From CAZYBO01 sp964645205 (GTDB lineage Bacteria; Pseudomonadota; Alphaproteobacteria; Rickettsiales; SXRF01): DNA of 64,000 bases. Below, piece by piece: positions 51,903-60,439 of the stretch. Positions within the stretch are counted from its first letter, which is position 1. Each line of letters begins with the position of its first letter. The translations under genes were made by a program, and so were the position numbers. The DNA is taken from contig CAZYBO010000002.1 of NCBI GenBank assembly GCA_964645205.1, positions 124,001 to 188,000 on the forward strand, in the 5' to 3' direction. The notes below the pieces were generated by a model that had not been told where the DNA came from, ran no database searches, and saw only the letters and a program-made list of their open reading frames with translations.

Positions 51903-52634
51903 ATGAAAAACGATACAAAATCAGCATGTCCGCGTATCGGCATCACGCTCGATTATGAGACAGGCGGCGGCTATTCCAAAATGCCGTGGTACGGCCTGCG
52001 CGAGAATTATTGCAGCGCGGTGAGCCGTTTAGGTGCATTACCGCTGCCCCTTCCGCATGGTCTGGAGCAGGTAGACGCCTATCTTTCCATGATCGACGGG
52101 CTGATGATCACCGGCGGGGCGTTCGACGTGTCCCCGGAATTATACGGCGAATCGGGCAAGCATGAAACCGTCACCACCAAGGATCGGCGCACGCAATTTG
52201 AATTCGCGATTACGCGCGGGGCGATCGACCGGGGCATTCCCGTGCTCGGTATTTGCGGCGGCGAGCAATTGCTCAATGTCGTGCTCGGCGGCACGCTCAT
52301 CCAGCATATTCCCGATGCGGTGCCGAACGCATTGGAGCACGAGCAGAAAAATCCGCGCACGGAACCCGGGCATGATGTGCGCGTTACGCCCGGCACGCTG
52401 CTGTCGAAAATCGTCGGCGCGGGCACGATTGCGGTCAATACCGCGCACCATCAGGCGGTGGCGAAGCTCGCCCCCGGCGTGGTCGCCAACGCGCATGCCG
52501 GCGACGGGGTGATCGAAGGCATCGAGTTGCCCGGCCACCCGTTCTGCCTCGGCGTGCAGTGGCACCCTGAATACCATGTGGATGCGGCGGATATGAAGAT
52601 TTTTGCAGCTTTCGTAGCGGCGTGCGGCAAGTGA
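51903..52634 (+). CDS. Class I glutamine amidotransferase-like hydrolase (peptidase C26, PuuD-like)
   Basis: A 243-residue protein of the gamma-glutamyl-GABA hydrolase family. The nucleophile is Cys118 in VLGICGGEQLLN; His221 and Glu223 are in VQWHPEYH. DGLMITGGAFDVSPELYGE near residue 66 is a family signature. It hydrolyses gamma-glutamyl conjugates, in polyamine catabolism in some bacteria; the substrate here is not known. It overlaps the following pseudouridine synthase gene by four bases (GTGA). Confidence 0.9.
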   Translation: MKNDTKSACPRIGITLDYETGGGYSKMPWYGLRENYCSAVSRLGALPLPLPHGLEQVDAYLSMIDGLMITGGAFDVSPELYGESGKHETVTTKDRRTQFEFAITRGAIDRGIPVLGICGGEQLLNVVLGGTLIQHIPDAVPNALEHEQKNPRTEPGHDVRVTPGTLLSKIVGAGTIAVNTAHHQAVAKLAPGVVANAHAGDGVIEGIELPGHPFCLGVQWHPEYHVDAADMKIFAAFVAACGK

Positions 52635-53359
52635 AAACGGGCGAAAAAACCGGAGAAAGACTGGCCAAGCGCATTGCCCGCGCAGGGATATGCTCGCGGC
52701 GCGATGCGGAAGTGTGGATCGCCAACGGGCGCGTCACCGTGGGCGGCAAAAAAATCACCACGCCTGCATTCAACGTGAGCGAAAAAGACGCGGTCAAGGT
52801 CGATGGCAAGCTGCTTGAAGCCAAGCAGGAAACGCGGCTGTGGCTTTACCATAAACCCATCGGGCTGGTGACGACGCATAAAGACCCGCAAGGCCGCCAG
52901 ACGATTTTCGACCATATTCCCAAAACCTTGCCGCGCGTGATTTCCGTCGGACGCCTCGATTTGAATTCGGAAGGGCTGCTGCTGCTGACCAACGACGGCG
53001 ATTTAAGCCGCAAGCTGGAATTGCCGTCTACCGGCTGGATACGGCGCTATCGCGTGCGCGCCTTTGGTTCGGTGAGCGACGACGTGCTGAAAAAAATGCG
53101 TGCGGGCGTGAAGGTAGACGGGGTCGATTACCAGCCGATGGAAGTGACGCTCGACAGCCAGAAAAAAGACAATGCGTGGCTGACGGTGGGACTCCGCGAA
53201 GGAAAAAACCGTGAAATCCGCAAGATTTTCGAGTATTTCGGGCTTAAAGTCAGCCGCCTCATCCGCACGTCGTATGGGCCTTTCCAGCTTGGCAGCCTTG
53301 GCAAAGGTGAGGTAAAAGAAGTAACTGGCAAGGTGATTAAATCGTTCGTGAAGCAGTAA
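52631..53359 (+). CDS. Pseudouridine synthase of the RluB/RsuA family
   Basis: A 242-residue enzyme with an N-terminal S4 RNA-binding domain (ERLAKRIARAGICSRRDAE). A catalytic domain carries the nucleophilic aspartate (about Asp110) in GRLDLNSEGLLLLTNDG. REGKNREIRKIFEYFG is a family motif. It most likely modifies 23S rRNA (RluB type); RsuA or RluE activity is possible. I prefer the GTG at 52631, which overlaps the upstream stop; another GTG lies three codons earlier. rsmD follows after one base, giving an rRNA-modification pair. Confidence 0.9.
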   Translation: MKTGEKTGERLAKRIARAGICSRRDAEVWIANGRVTVGGKKITTPAFNVSEKDAVKVDGKLLEAKQETRLWLYHKPIGLVTTHKDPQGRQTIFDHIPKTLPRVISVGRLDLNSEGLLLLTNDGDLSRKLELPSTGWIRRYRVRAFGSVSDDVLKKMRAGVKVDGVDYQPMEVTLDSQKKDNAWLTVGLREGKNREIRKIFEYFGLKVSRLIRTSYGPFQLGSLGKGEVKEVTGKVIKSFVKQ

Positions 53360-53360
53360 T

Positions 53361-53927
53361 ATGCGCATCATTTCCGGTAAACATAAGGGCAGGCGTATCG
53401 ACCTCGGCAAAGACGGCGGCAAAACCATCCGCCCCACCTCCGAATTCGCGCGGCAGGCGATTTTCAATATCCTCATCCACGGCAAGCATGGGCTCAACGG
53501 CGAAACCTTTGAAGGCAAGCATGTGCTCGACGTATTCTGCGGCACCGGTGCGTTCGGGCTGGAGGCGCTCTCGCGCGGCGCGGCGCAGGTAACGTTCATC
53601 GACCATTCGCGCGATGCGATCACGCTGGCGCGGCAGAATGCGGCGCATATGCATGAGGAGGCCAGCAGCCTGTTTGTACATGCCGACGCCACCAAGCTCG
53701 GAAAGGCGAAGCAACCCGCAAGGCTGGTGTTTCTCGATCCCCCGTATTTCGGCAAGCTGATTACGCCTGCGTTGGAAAGCCTGCGCGCGGGCGGGTGGAT
53801 CTCGCCCGACGGCATCGTCGTCGTCGAGCACGATGTGAAAGAAGAAGTGAAGCTCCCCGAAGGCTACGCGCTGCTCGACGAGCGGCGCTACGGGCGTGCG
53901 GTTATCAAGCTAATTCAGCTTCAGTGA
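53361..53927 (+). CDS. rsmD: 16S rRNA (guanine(966)-N2)-methyltransferase RsmD
   Basis: A 188-residue SAM methyltransferase acting on 30S. It starts MRIISGKHKGRRI, with RPTSEFARQAIFNIL (family pattern RPTxxxxREALFNIL). SAM motif I is VLDVFCGTGAFGLEALSRGA and the catalytic motif is LDPPYFGK. It lies one base after the pseudouridine synthase gene. Its end overlaps the convergent thioredoxin/NHL gene by 18 bases. Confidence 0.95.
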   Translation: MRIISGKHKGRRIDLGKDGGKTIRPTSEFARQAIFNILIHGKHGLNGETFEGKHVLDVFCGTGAFGLEALSRGAAQVTFIDHSRDAITLARQNAAHMHEEASSLFVHADATKLGKAKQPARLVFLDPPYFGKLITPALESLRAGGWISPDGIVVVEHDVKEEVKLPEGYALLDERRYGRAVIKLIQLQ

Positions 53928-55943
53928 CAGGTGGTTGAGCGCTAGCGTGGCGGGGGTTTTCGCCGCATTCAGCACGGCATCGAAACTTTTAATAAGGCAC
54001 TGCGCGCCTTCCTTGTCCTCGCAGTAATACAGTGTTCCCTGCAGTCGATAGCTCCCGTTTTCCAGCGCGGGCAGGGTGATGCGTTTTTTCTTTACTTCCT
54101 CCAGAGAAAAAACCTGTAGCGGCTTCGGCGTACTATCCGTTGTGAACAATGCCAGATAGCTTGGCGCGTCGGCATTGATTTTCCAGCCCGGCTTCAGGCC
54201 GATCTCCACCGAAGTCGCCTTACCCGGCGTCAATGTCAGCGCAGGGATGGCTTCAAGGTTAGGCAGTTGTCCGGCGGCTGCGAATTCCACTGTCTGTGCA
54301 ACGGGCGCGGCGGTAATTGCCAGTGTGGAGACGTTGCCCGACATGGTATCTATGATACGCAGCGCATGGTTGTTCGTATCGGCGACATAGAGTTTGTTGC
54401 CCAGCATAAGCACATCATTGGGTTCATTGAAGGAAGCGGTTGACGAAAGCCCGTCCTCTTTCCCCCGCACGCCGTGGCCTGCGAAATCGGTCAGCGTTTT
54501 CGTTCCGGTATCGTAACGTCTGATGGAGTGGTTGTAGGAATCGGCGATATAGACGCCCGTGGCGTCCGCATATAGCCCCAGCGCATGCTGCATCAATGCC
54601 TGCCCTTGCTTGCCTTCCTTATATCCGAAATCGAAGAGGCCTGTGCCGATCAGCGTGGTGATTTCCCCATTTTCCAACACGCGCAGGCTGCTGGTTTCCG
54701 AATCGACGAAATAGAGTTTGCCGTCATGCGCCGAAAGCCCGCTGGGTTGCGACAGCGAGTTGAACGGCAGCTTGCCGTCGTCGATGGATTCGCGTCCGTT
54801 GCCTGCGAGAACGCTCACCGTTTCGGCCTCAATGTCATAGCTCCAGAGCTGGTGCGTGCCTGCCATGGCGATGGCGATATGCGTATTGTCGGGATAAAAT
54901 GCCAGATCCCACGGCGAAGCGAGCGGCGTTTGCAACGCAGGTGCATTGCTGGCGCGCCGCTCGTAACCCTGCCTGCCGGTGCCTGCGATGGTGGTGACGG
55001 TTTTATCTAGGAAGCTGATGCGGCGGATAACGTGATTACCGGTATCGGCAACGTAGAGGTAATCTTCGCGCACGGCGGAATTTTTCAATCCGTGGCTGAG
55101 CGGCGTGCGGGTTTCATACAGCAGCCCTTGCGGGCTGGAAAATTGCGCGTCCTCGAACGTGCCATCCTTCAGGCCTTCCTTACCGGAGCCGACGGTAAAC
55201 AGTACCTTCCCCGATTCGTCGATGGCAACAAGGCGGTGGTGGCCGGAATCGCTGATGAAGAACACGCCTTGCCCGCGGCCAATGTCGTCTGTGCCCTGGA
55301 ACGGGGTTTTGTACGTCATCTTCCCCGGGAATTTCAGCACCGATTCCGGTTGCTTGCTTGCCTCCAGCGCGATGGGCAATGTGCTTTTGTTTCGCTCGGG
55401 ATATTTGGCGATCAGTGCGGCGATGTCGCGTTCGGCTTCCTCGCGGTTGCCTTCGCCGGAATAGGTGGCTTCGACGATGCCTTTAGGGTTGATGAGCATG
55501 AAGGTCGGCCATGCGCGCACGCCGAAGCGCTGCCAGATGGAAAAATCGAAATCGTTGACCACCGGGTGGTGGATGCCATAGCGCAGGATGGCGTTGCGGA
55601 TATTGTCGGTGTCGCGCTCATTTTTGAACTTAGCGGAATGCACGCCGATGACAGTGAGGTCGTCGCCGAATTTTTCCTCCAGATATTTCAAATCGGGGAT
55701 GACATGGATGCAGTTGATGCAGCAGAACGTCCAAAAATCGAGCAGGATGATGCGTCCCTGCAAATCCTCCGGCGTGAGCGCGCGCGAAGTGTTGAGCCAG
55801 CCGGTCTGCGAGGCGAGGGTGCGGTGGATGTTGGTGATCTGCATGTCAGGATTCGGGGTTTGCGCGTGGCTATAATAGGGTAAGAGTAACATAAGCCCAA
55901 ACATCGCGCGTTTCCAGAGTTTGCTCCCTGAAAACATTTTCAT
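53910..55943 (-). CDS. Secreted thioredoxin-fold / NHL-repeat protein (NHLRC2-like)
   Basis: A 677-residue protein. The frame is open further upstream, but only as antisense of maiA, so the ATG at 55943 (overlapping the maiA stop) is the start. A signal peptide is followed by a thioredoxin-like domain (about 35-190) with the unusual motif FWTFCCINC (Cys74, Cys75, Cys78). A six-bladed NHL propeller follows (about 230-560; DSGHHRLVAI, VADTGNHVIRRI, IADSYNHSIRRYD, VADTNNHALRIID). A C-terminal beta domain has a Cys pair (YYCEDKEGAQCL). The architecture resembles animal NHLRC2, whose biochemical role is unclear. Confidence 0.9.
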   Translation of the reverse strand: MKMFSGSKLWKRAMFGLMLLLPYYSHAQTPNPDMQITNIHRTLASQTGWLNTSRALTPEDLQGRIILLDFWTFCCINCIHVIPDLKYLEEKFGDDLTVIGVHSAKFKNERDTDNIRNAILRYGIHHPVVNDFDFSIWQRFGVRAWPTFMLINPKGIVEATYSGEGNREEAERDIAALIAKYPERNKSTLPIALEASKQPESVLKFPGKMTYKTPFQGTDDIGRGQGVFFISDSGHHRLVAIDESGKVLFTVGSGKEGLKDGTFEDAQFSSPQGLLYETRTPLSHGLKNSAVREDYLYVADTGNHVIRRISFLDKTVTTIAGTGRQGYERRASNAPALQTPLASPWDLAFYPDNTHIAIAMAGTHQLWSYDIEAETVSVLAGNGRESIDDGKLPFNSLSQPSGLSAHDGKLYFVDSETSSLRVLENGEITTLIGTGLFDFGYKEGKQGQALMQHALGLYADATGVYIADSYNHSIRRYDTGTKTLTDFAGHGVRGKEDGLSSTASFNEPNDVLMLGNKLYVADTNNHALRIIDTMSGNVSTLAITAAPVAQTVEFAAAGQLPNLEAIPALTLTPGKATSVEIGLKPGWKINADAPSYLALFTTDSTPKPLQVFSLEEVKKKRITLPALENGSYRLQGTLYYCEDKEGAQCLIKSFDAVLNAAKTPATLALNHLSLKLN

Positions 55944-56560
55944 ACTGCGTCCGGGTGCGCTTGCTGGAATGCGGGTAGTTTGGCGCAGGCCGCGTCGATG
56001 CGCGTCAGCGTGGGGTAGGCGGCAAGGTCGCATTGATAGCGCCGTGCGTTGTAAAGTTGCGGTACCAAGCAACAATCGGCCATGCCCGGCGCATCGCCAT
56101 GGCAGAAAACGCCTGCGCCTTTTGCCGTCATGGTTTCGAGCGCCTGCAGGCCTTCTGCGATCCAGTGCGCATACCACGCGTTTTTGGCGTCGTCGGATAC
56201 GCCGAGCGTCCCTGTGAGGTATTTGAGCACGCCGACATTATTCAGCGGCGCGATTTCGCATGCCACGGCCAACGACAATGCACGCACGCGGGCGCGTTCG
56301 GCAGGCGTTGCGGGAAGCAGGGCGGGTGTGGGGTGCGTTTCTTCCAGGTATTCGATGATGGCGAGCGACTGGGTAAGCAGCATCGCGCCGTCGAGCAACG
56401 CGGGCACTTTGCGCTGCGGGTTGAGCTTCGCGTAGGAATCGAACAGCTGTTCGCCGTCCAGCAAATTTACGGGGATGGTGTCATAGGCAAGCCCCTTCAG
56501 CGCGAGTGCGATGCGCACACGGTAGGAGGCGGAGGAGCGGTAGTAGGAGTAGAGTTTCAT
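55940..56560 (-). CDS. maiA: Maleylacetoacetate isomerase (zeta-class GST)
   Basis: Glutathione-dependent isomerase converting maleylacetoacetate to fumarylacetoacetate in tyrosine breakdown. At 206 residues it has the zeta GST length. YRSSASYRVRIALALKGL carries the active-site SSxSxR signature, and LNPQRKVPALLDG binds glutathione. The C-terminal PGMADCCLVPQLYNARRY is typical. It lies between fahA (4-base ATGA overlap) and the NHL gene. Confidence 0.94.
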   Translation of the reverse strand: MKLYSYYRSSASYRVRIALALKGLAYDTIPVNLLDGEQLFDSYAKLNPQRKVPALLDGAMLLTQSLAIIEYLEETHPTPALLPATPAERARVRALSLAVACEIAPLNNVGVLKYLTGTLGVSDDAKNAWYAHWIAEGLQALETMTAKGAGVFCHGDAPGMADCCLVPQLYNARRYQCDLAAYPTLTRIDAACAKLPAFQQAHPDAV

Positions 56561-57552
56561 TTCCCGTACTCGTATTTTACCACCTTCTGCTCGATCGTCC
56601 CGAAAATGGAGGCGCCTTTCGTATCCTGCATGTCGATCTTCACCGTGTCGCCGAAGCGCATGAACGGCGTGGTGGATTCGCCGGTTTCGAGTTTTTCCAG
56701 CGTGCGTTTTTCCACGATGCAGGACGAGCCGACGCTCTTATCCTTGTTCGATACCGTGCCGGAGCCGATGATGGTTCCAGCCGAGAGGAAGCGTGTTTTC
56801 GCGGCGTGGGCAATCAGGGTGGGGAAGTTGAATACCATATCCACGCCCGCGTTGGGCTTGCCGAATAATGTGCCGTTGTAATGGGTGACAAGCGGCAGGT
56901 GCAGCTTGCCGTCTTTCCATTCGTCGCCCAGTTCGGCAGGCGTGACGGCCACCGGCGAGAAGGCGCTGGCGGGCTTGGCCTGCAAAAATCCGAAGCCTTT
57001 GGCAATTTCCGACATGGCGAGGTAGCGCAAGGATACGTCGTTGACCAGCATGACGAGGCGGATGTATTTCGTGGCGTCCTGCGGCGTGACGCCCATCGGC
57101 ACGTCGCCGGTGACGACCGCGACTTCGGCCTCGAAATCGATGCCGTATTTTTCATCCGTCACGAGAATATCGTCGCGCGGGCCGATCAGCGAATCGGAGC
57201 CGCCCTGATACATCAGCGGGTCGGTCCAGAAACTCTCCGGCATGTCCACGCCCCGGCTTTTCCGCACCAACTCCACATGGTTCACATAGGCCGAGCCGTC
57301 GAGCCACTGGAAGGCGCGCGGCAGGGGCGAGGCCAGCTCGCGCTCGTTGAACGCGAACATGCCGGGTACGGTTTCGCCCGCGTTGAGTTTCGCGTAGGTT
57401 TCCGCCAGCTTCGGCGCATCGCGTTCCCATTCTTCCAGCGCATGTTGCAACGTGGGCGCAATCGCGGGCACGGTCACCGCTTTTTTCAAATCGCGAGAGA
57501 CGACGATTAAGGTGCCGTCACGCCCGGCGCGTTTTAGGGAGGCGAGTTTCAT
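56557..57552 (-). CDS. fahA: Fumarylacetoacetate hydrolase
   Basis: Last step of the homogentisate pathway, giving fumarate and acetoacetate. The 331 residues have the FAH fold. Metal-binding acidic residues lie in GIDFEAEVAVVTGDVP; LVMLVNDVSLRYL and FLSAGTIIGSGTVSNKD are conserved blocks. The N-terminal domain (MKLASLKRAGRDGTLIVVS) is the shorter bacterial form. Four-base overlaps with hmgA upstream and maiA downstream show a tightly coupled operon. Confidence 0.94.
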   Translation of the reverse strand: MKLASLKRAGRDGTLIVVSRDLKKAVTVPAIAPTLQHALEEWERDAPKLAETYAKLNAGETVPGMFAFNERELASPLPRAFQWLDGSAYVNHVELVRKSRGVDMPESFWTDPLMYQGGSDSLIGPRDDILVTDEKYGIDFEAEVAVVTGDVPMGVTPQDATKYIRLVMLVNDVSLRYLAMSEIAKGFGFLQAKPASAFSPVAVTPAELGDEWKDGKLHLPLVTHYNGTLFGKPNAGVDMVFNFPTLIAHAAKTRFLSAGTIIGSGTVSNKDKSVGSSCIVEKRTLEKLETGESTTPFMRFGDTVKIDMQDTKGASIFGTIEQKVVKYEYGK

Positions 57553-58682
57553 TTTTTCTTTTCCTCTTTCCAGCTATCCACATATCCCGTCCATTCCACG
57601 CTGCTCGCTTCCTGTGAAATCTCCACCGCGTCGCGCGTGTCGATCATTACCGCCACCTCGTCGGTTTCTTTTTTCGCAGAGGCTGCGCCTGCCGAGAACG
57701 CCTTGGGGTGCGGGCCGTGCGGGAAGCCGCTGGGGTGTAGCGTCGCCATGCCGGGATGGATATTGTCGCGGCTGAAAAACTCGCCGCGGTGGTAAAAAAT
57801 GATTTCGTCGAAATCGTTGTTGGAATGGAAGAACGGGACTTTCAGCGCGCCTGCGTCGGACTCGATGGGGCGCGGCACGAAGGTACAGACCACGAAGCGG
57901 TTAGCGAGGAAGGTGGTGTGTACCGATGGCGGGATATGGTAGCGGTGGCTCATCACGGGGCGGAATTCGCGCCAGTTGATGCGTGCGGCTAAGTTATTGC
58001 CGTGCCAGCCGAGCGCGTCCAGCGGGTTGAACGGATAGGTGATGGTGGAAAAACGGTTATGGCGTTTGACGATCACCTTCCACACTACCTCGCCCTGTTG
58101 CGCTTTAAACTGCGCGTTGATCGCGGGCACGTCGAGCATAGCGGGGTCGAAAATCGCGTGCTCGCCGAGCATGCCTTTATCGGGCAGGCGGTAGCCGTCA
58201 TTCGTGGCTTCGATCATTAGGAATGCGCTCGCGCTTTTGCATTCCACCCGCCATTTCGCGCCGCGCGGGATGAGGATATAGTCGCCTTCGCTAAACGGCA
58301 TATGGCCGAAATCGCAGAAAAAATCGCCCGCGCCCGCATGGACGAACAGGAGTTCATCGCCGTCTGCGTTAGTGACGAGATGATCCATCTTGCCTTGCGT
58401 ATGCCACAGCCGCAGGCGCATCGAGGCGTTATGCACGATGGGCACGGCCTGCCACGGGGAAGAATGATTCGCATGCAGTTTGACAAGGTCGAACGCGCGC
58501 GGGCGCATTTCACCTTCCCACGCGCTCCAGCCGGTGGGCGGGTGGGCGTGGGTGATGTGGGTCGCCGGGCCGAAAAATCCCTCGCGCCCGAACTCGCGCT
58601 CATACGCACCATCGGGCAAATCGCAATGCGCCTGCCGCGAGGTGACGCCTTCGATGCGGGGAAAATGCAGCCAGTTTTTCAT
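57549..58682 (-). CDS. hmgA: Homogentisate 1,2-dioxygenase (short form)
   Basis: Fe(II) ring-cleaving dioxygenase producing maleylacetoacetate. The 377 residues form a double cupin and are shorter than the classical enzyme (about 440). Likely iron ligands are the His of FFHSNN, the Glu of FDEIIFYHRGEF and the His of GFPHGPHPKAF, all in the C-terminal half. The HNASMRLRLWHTQGKMDHLV and PRGAKWRVE regions are also typical. 4-hydroxyphenylpyruvate dioxygenase, the preceding enzyme, is not in the window. A 57-codon ORF overlaps its start. Confidence 0.88.
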   Translation of the reverse strand: MKNWLHFPRIEGVTSRQAHCDLPDGAYEREFGREGFFGPATHITHAHPPTGWSAWEGEMRPRAFDLVKLHANHSSPWQAVPIVHNASMRLRLWHTQGKMDHLVTNADGDELLFVHAGAGDFFCDFGHMPFSEGDYILIPRGAKWRVECKSASAFLMIEATNDGYRLPDKGMLGEHAIFDPAMLDVPAINAQFKAQQGEVVWKVIVKRHNRFSTITYPFNPLDALGWHGNNLAARINWREFRPVMSHRYHIPPSVHTTFLANRFVVCTFVPRPIESDAGALKVPFFHSNNDFDEIIFYHRGEFFSRDNIHPGMATLHPSGFPHGPHPKAFSAGAASAKKETDEVAVMIDTRDAVEISQEASSVEWTGYVDSWKEEKKK

Positions 58683-58852
58683 GCGCGCCTTTCAAAAAAA
58701 TGCCGGTACGTCAGCAAGATTGGGATGGTAAGAATTAGCCATTGCTTTGAAATCGCTATATATTCATTGCGCTTGTGCCAAGCGGTGCCGTAGGATTCCT
58801 TAACGATTTCCCACACCGGCAGTTTGGAAGACGTTCTTTCGTCGGCGCTCAT
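58679..58852 (-). CDS. Small membrane ORF overlapping the hmgA start (57 aa)
   Basis: Found by reading the gap upstream of hmgA. The ATG at 58852 opens 57 codons whose TGA overlaps the hmgA ATG (ATGA), the same coupling seen between hmgA, fahA and maiA. The product has a polar N-terminus, a motif LPVWEIVKESYGTAW near residues 11-25, one membrane helix (QWLILTIPILLTY, about 37-49) and a basic end (RHFFERRA). The first half resembles the start of larger alphaproteobacterial multi-pass proteins as I recall them, so it may be a remnant. The function is unknown. Confidence 0.55.
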   Translation of the reverse strand: MSADERTSSKLPVWEIVKESYGTAWHKRNEYIAISKQWLILTIPILLTYRHFFERRA

Positions 58853-58972
58853 TATACGCGGCCTTTCTGCCCTGCTATTGAAACTCTATACCCCGAACCT
58901 ATTTTCTTATCGCCAGCTTATATGCGGCATGGTATACAAGCCTTGGAAAAAATCAAGGCAACGGAGGGGTTT

Positions 58973-59704
58973 ATGCGTACTATTCTTTTGAGTTCAGCAA
59001 TGGTGGTGGCGATGTCGGCATCCGCGTTCGCGCAGGAACATCCGTCGGCCAAAACGCTTGATGAGCAATTGTCGCGTGTGCAGCAGGGCGAACCCGCCGT
59101 GTCGGGCGAGTGGAAAGAGCCCGCGAAAAAACCGATGCCGGTGAAAACCGCGCCGGGCGGAGAATGGCCTGCCGATCCCGCGCTGTCGCAACGCAAGCCG
59201 GTGAACAAACAAATGCCTGCTGCCGTTGCGCCCGCAGCTAAACCCGTAGCCGCGCAGCAACCTGCCGTTGCGCCGGTTGTAGCGCAGCCCGCGCCCGCGC
59301 CGCTTCCCATCGCGCCGGACGGACAGATTATCGATTCTGTCGGTGGCGGTGCGATCCCCGCCCTGCCATTACAGGCGCAGAAAAGCGGCGACGTCATGTA
59401 CCTCACCGGCGGTATCGGTGACGAAGAAATGGCGCAACTCAAGGCCGAGGAAAATAACTACAACGTGCGTATCATGATGAGCGCTACCGGCGGCGCCTAT
59501 ATCGGCGACGTAATGGTGCGTGTGATCGACGATAAGGGCGCGGTAGTCGCCACGTCCGAATCGGCCGGCCCGTATTTCTACATCCAGCTTCCCGCAGGCA
59601 CCTACGTAGTGGAAATGACCTCGCGCGCGGGCGGCATCAAGAAAGCCACCGTCAAAGCCCCGGCCAAGGCGTTCGTGAAGCAGAACGTGGTGTTCGCGGA
59701 GTAG
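58973..59704 (+). CDS. Secreted protein with carboxypeptidase-regulatory-like C-terminal domain
   Basis: A 243-residue protein from the ATG at 58973, preceded by GGAGGGG. The signal peptide MRTILLSSAMVVAMSASAFA is followed by a Pro/Ala/Gln-rich linker (about 25-125). A C-terminal beta domain (about 140-243) has YLTGGIGDEEMAQLKAEENN, ADV-type strands and AGPYFYIQLPAGTYVVEM, a pattern of carboxypeptidase-regulatory-like (transthyretin-fold) domains in proteobacteria. The role is unknown. It is divergent from the small ORF/hmgA unit and convergent with the next gene (2-base gap). Confidence 0.75.
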   Translation: MRTILLSSAMVVAMSASAFAQEHPSAKTLDEQLSRVQQGEPAVSGEWKEPAKKPMPVKTAPGGEWPADPALSQRKPVNKQMPAAVAPAAKPVAAQQPAVAPVVAQPAPAPLPIAPDGQIIDSVGGGAIPALPLQAQKSGDVMYLTGGIGDEEMAQLKAEENNYNVRIMMSATGGAYIGDVMVRVIDDKGAVVATSESAGPYFYIQLPAGTYVVEMTSRAGGIKKATVKAPAKAFVKQNVVFAE

Positions 59705-59706
59705 TT

Positions 59707-60339
59707 TTAGGGGCGGGAGAGTCTCAGGCTGTTTTTCTTGAGCGCCATGTTCATGGCGAGTTCGGGAATGATTACCGCCGAGTCGGGAGCGGATACAATT
59801 TTGCGCCCGTTCTCTTCCCCGAATAAAATCGCAGGGTCGGTGCCCGATACTACGTTACGCAGGATGAAGCCCGAATCCGTCGCCTCCACGGTGACCTGCT
59901 CCAGCTCTTTCAGATTGGCGTTGCGGATGCCTTGCTGGATTTCGGTATCGATCAACTGCGTGCCAGCCGGAAAGACGGTGGCCATGATCTCAGTAGGAAC
60001 CGTCCATTTTCCGGGTATATCATACCTGTCGAAATTAGTTCCCGCGAATCCGATTTCCGACAGGTGCGCGCGCTGAAATGTCTTGGGTAGCAGGATGGCG
60101 AAGGCGGGTTTCCCGTCCTTGCGCGTTACGCCCGCGCGCATAGGGATGAAAGAAAATTTCTCGTTAAACTTCGCGGTGAATCCATCGATAGCTTGTTGCT
60201 GATCGGGGGTAAACCCTTCCAGACGTATGGAATTATCGTCAGTAGTTGCGGCGGGGGCGGCAGCAACTACAGGTGTTTCCGGCCTGAAAATTCCTACGTA
60301 GGCATCTTTGGCTGCTGGTGGGGAGTCGGGTTCATTCAT
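59707..60339 (-). CDS. Unknown protein (210 aa)
   Basis: Unrecognised. I take the ATG at 60339, which has GGAT-type purines upstream; a frame to 60357 adds six residues. The N-terminus is Pro/Ala-rich and without signal sequence. The body (about 45-210) looks mixed alpha/beta with EGFTPDQQQAIDGFTAKFNEKF, then FPAGTQLIDTEIQQGIRNANLKEL and a basic end. The length and codon use argue for a real gene. It stands alone between the convergent secreted-protein gene and the ydcF-like gene. Confidence 0.7.
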   Translation of the reverse strand: MNEPDSPPAAKDAYVGIFRPETPVVAAAPAATTDDNSIRLEGFTPDQQQAIDGFTAKFNEKFSFIPMRAGVTRKDGKPAFAILLPKTFQRAHLSEIGFAGTNFDRYDIPGKWTVPTEIMATVFPAGTQLIDTEIQQGIRNANLKELEQVTVEATDSGFILRNVVSGTDPAILFGEENGRKIVSAPDSAVIIPELAMNMALKKNSLRLSRP

Positions 60340-60439
60340 TAGGATGCATCCTGTCATTGATCGTTATATACCGTTAAGATTACAGGAAAGCACTTTCGCG
60401 AAGTATGAAACTTTCGTGACAATTGCGTATAAAAAATCG

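Noticed and set aside
55944..56177. Upstream extension of the thioredoxin/NHL gene
   Set aside because: Arg/His-rich antisense of maiA. A proper signal peptide begins at 55943.
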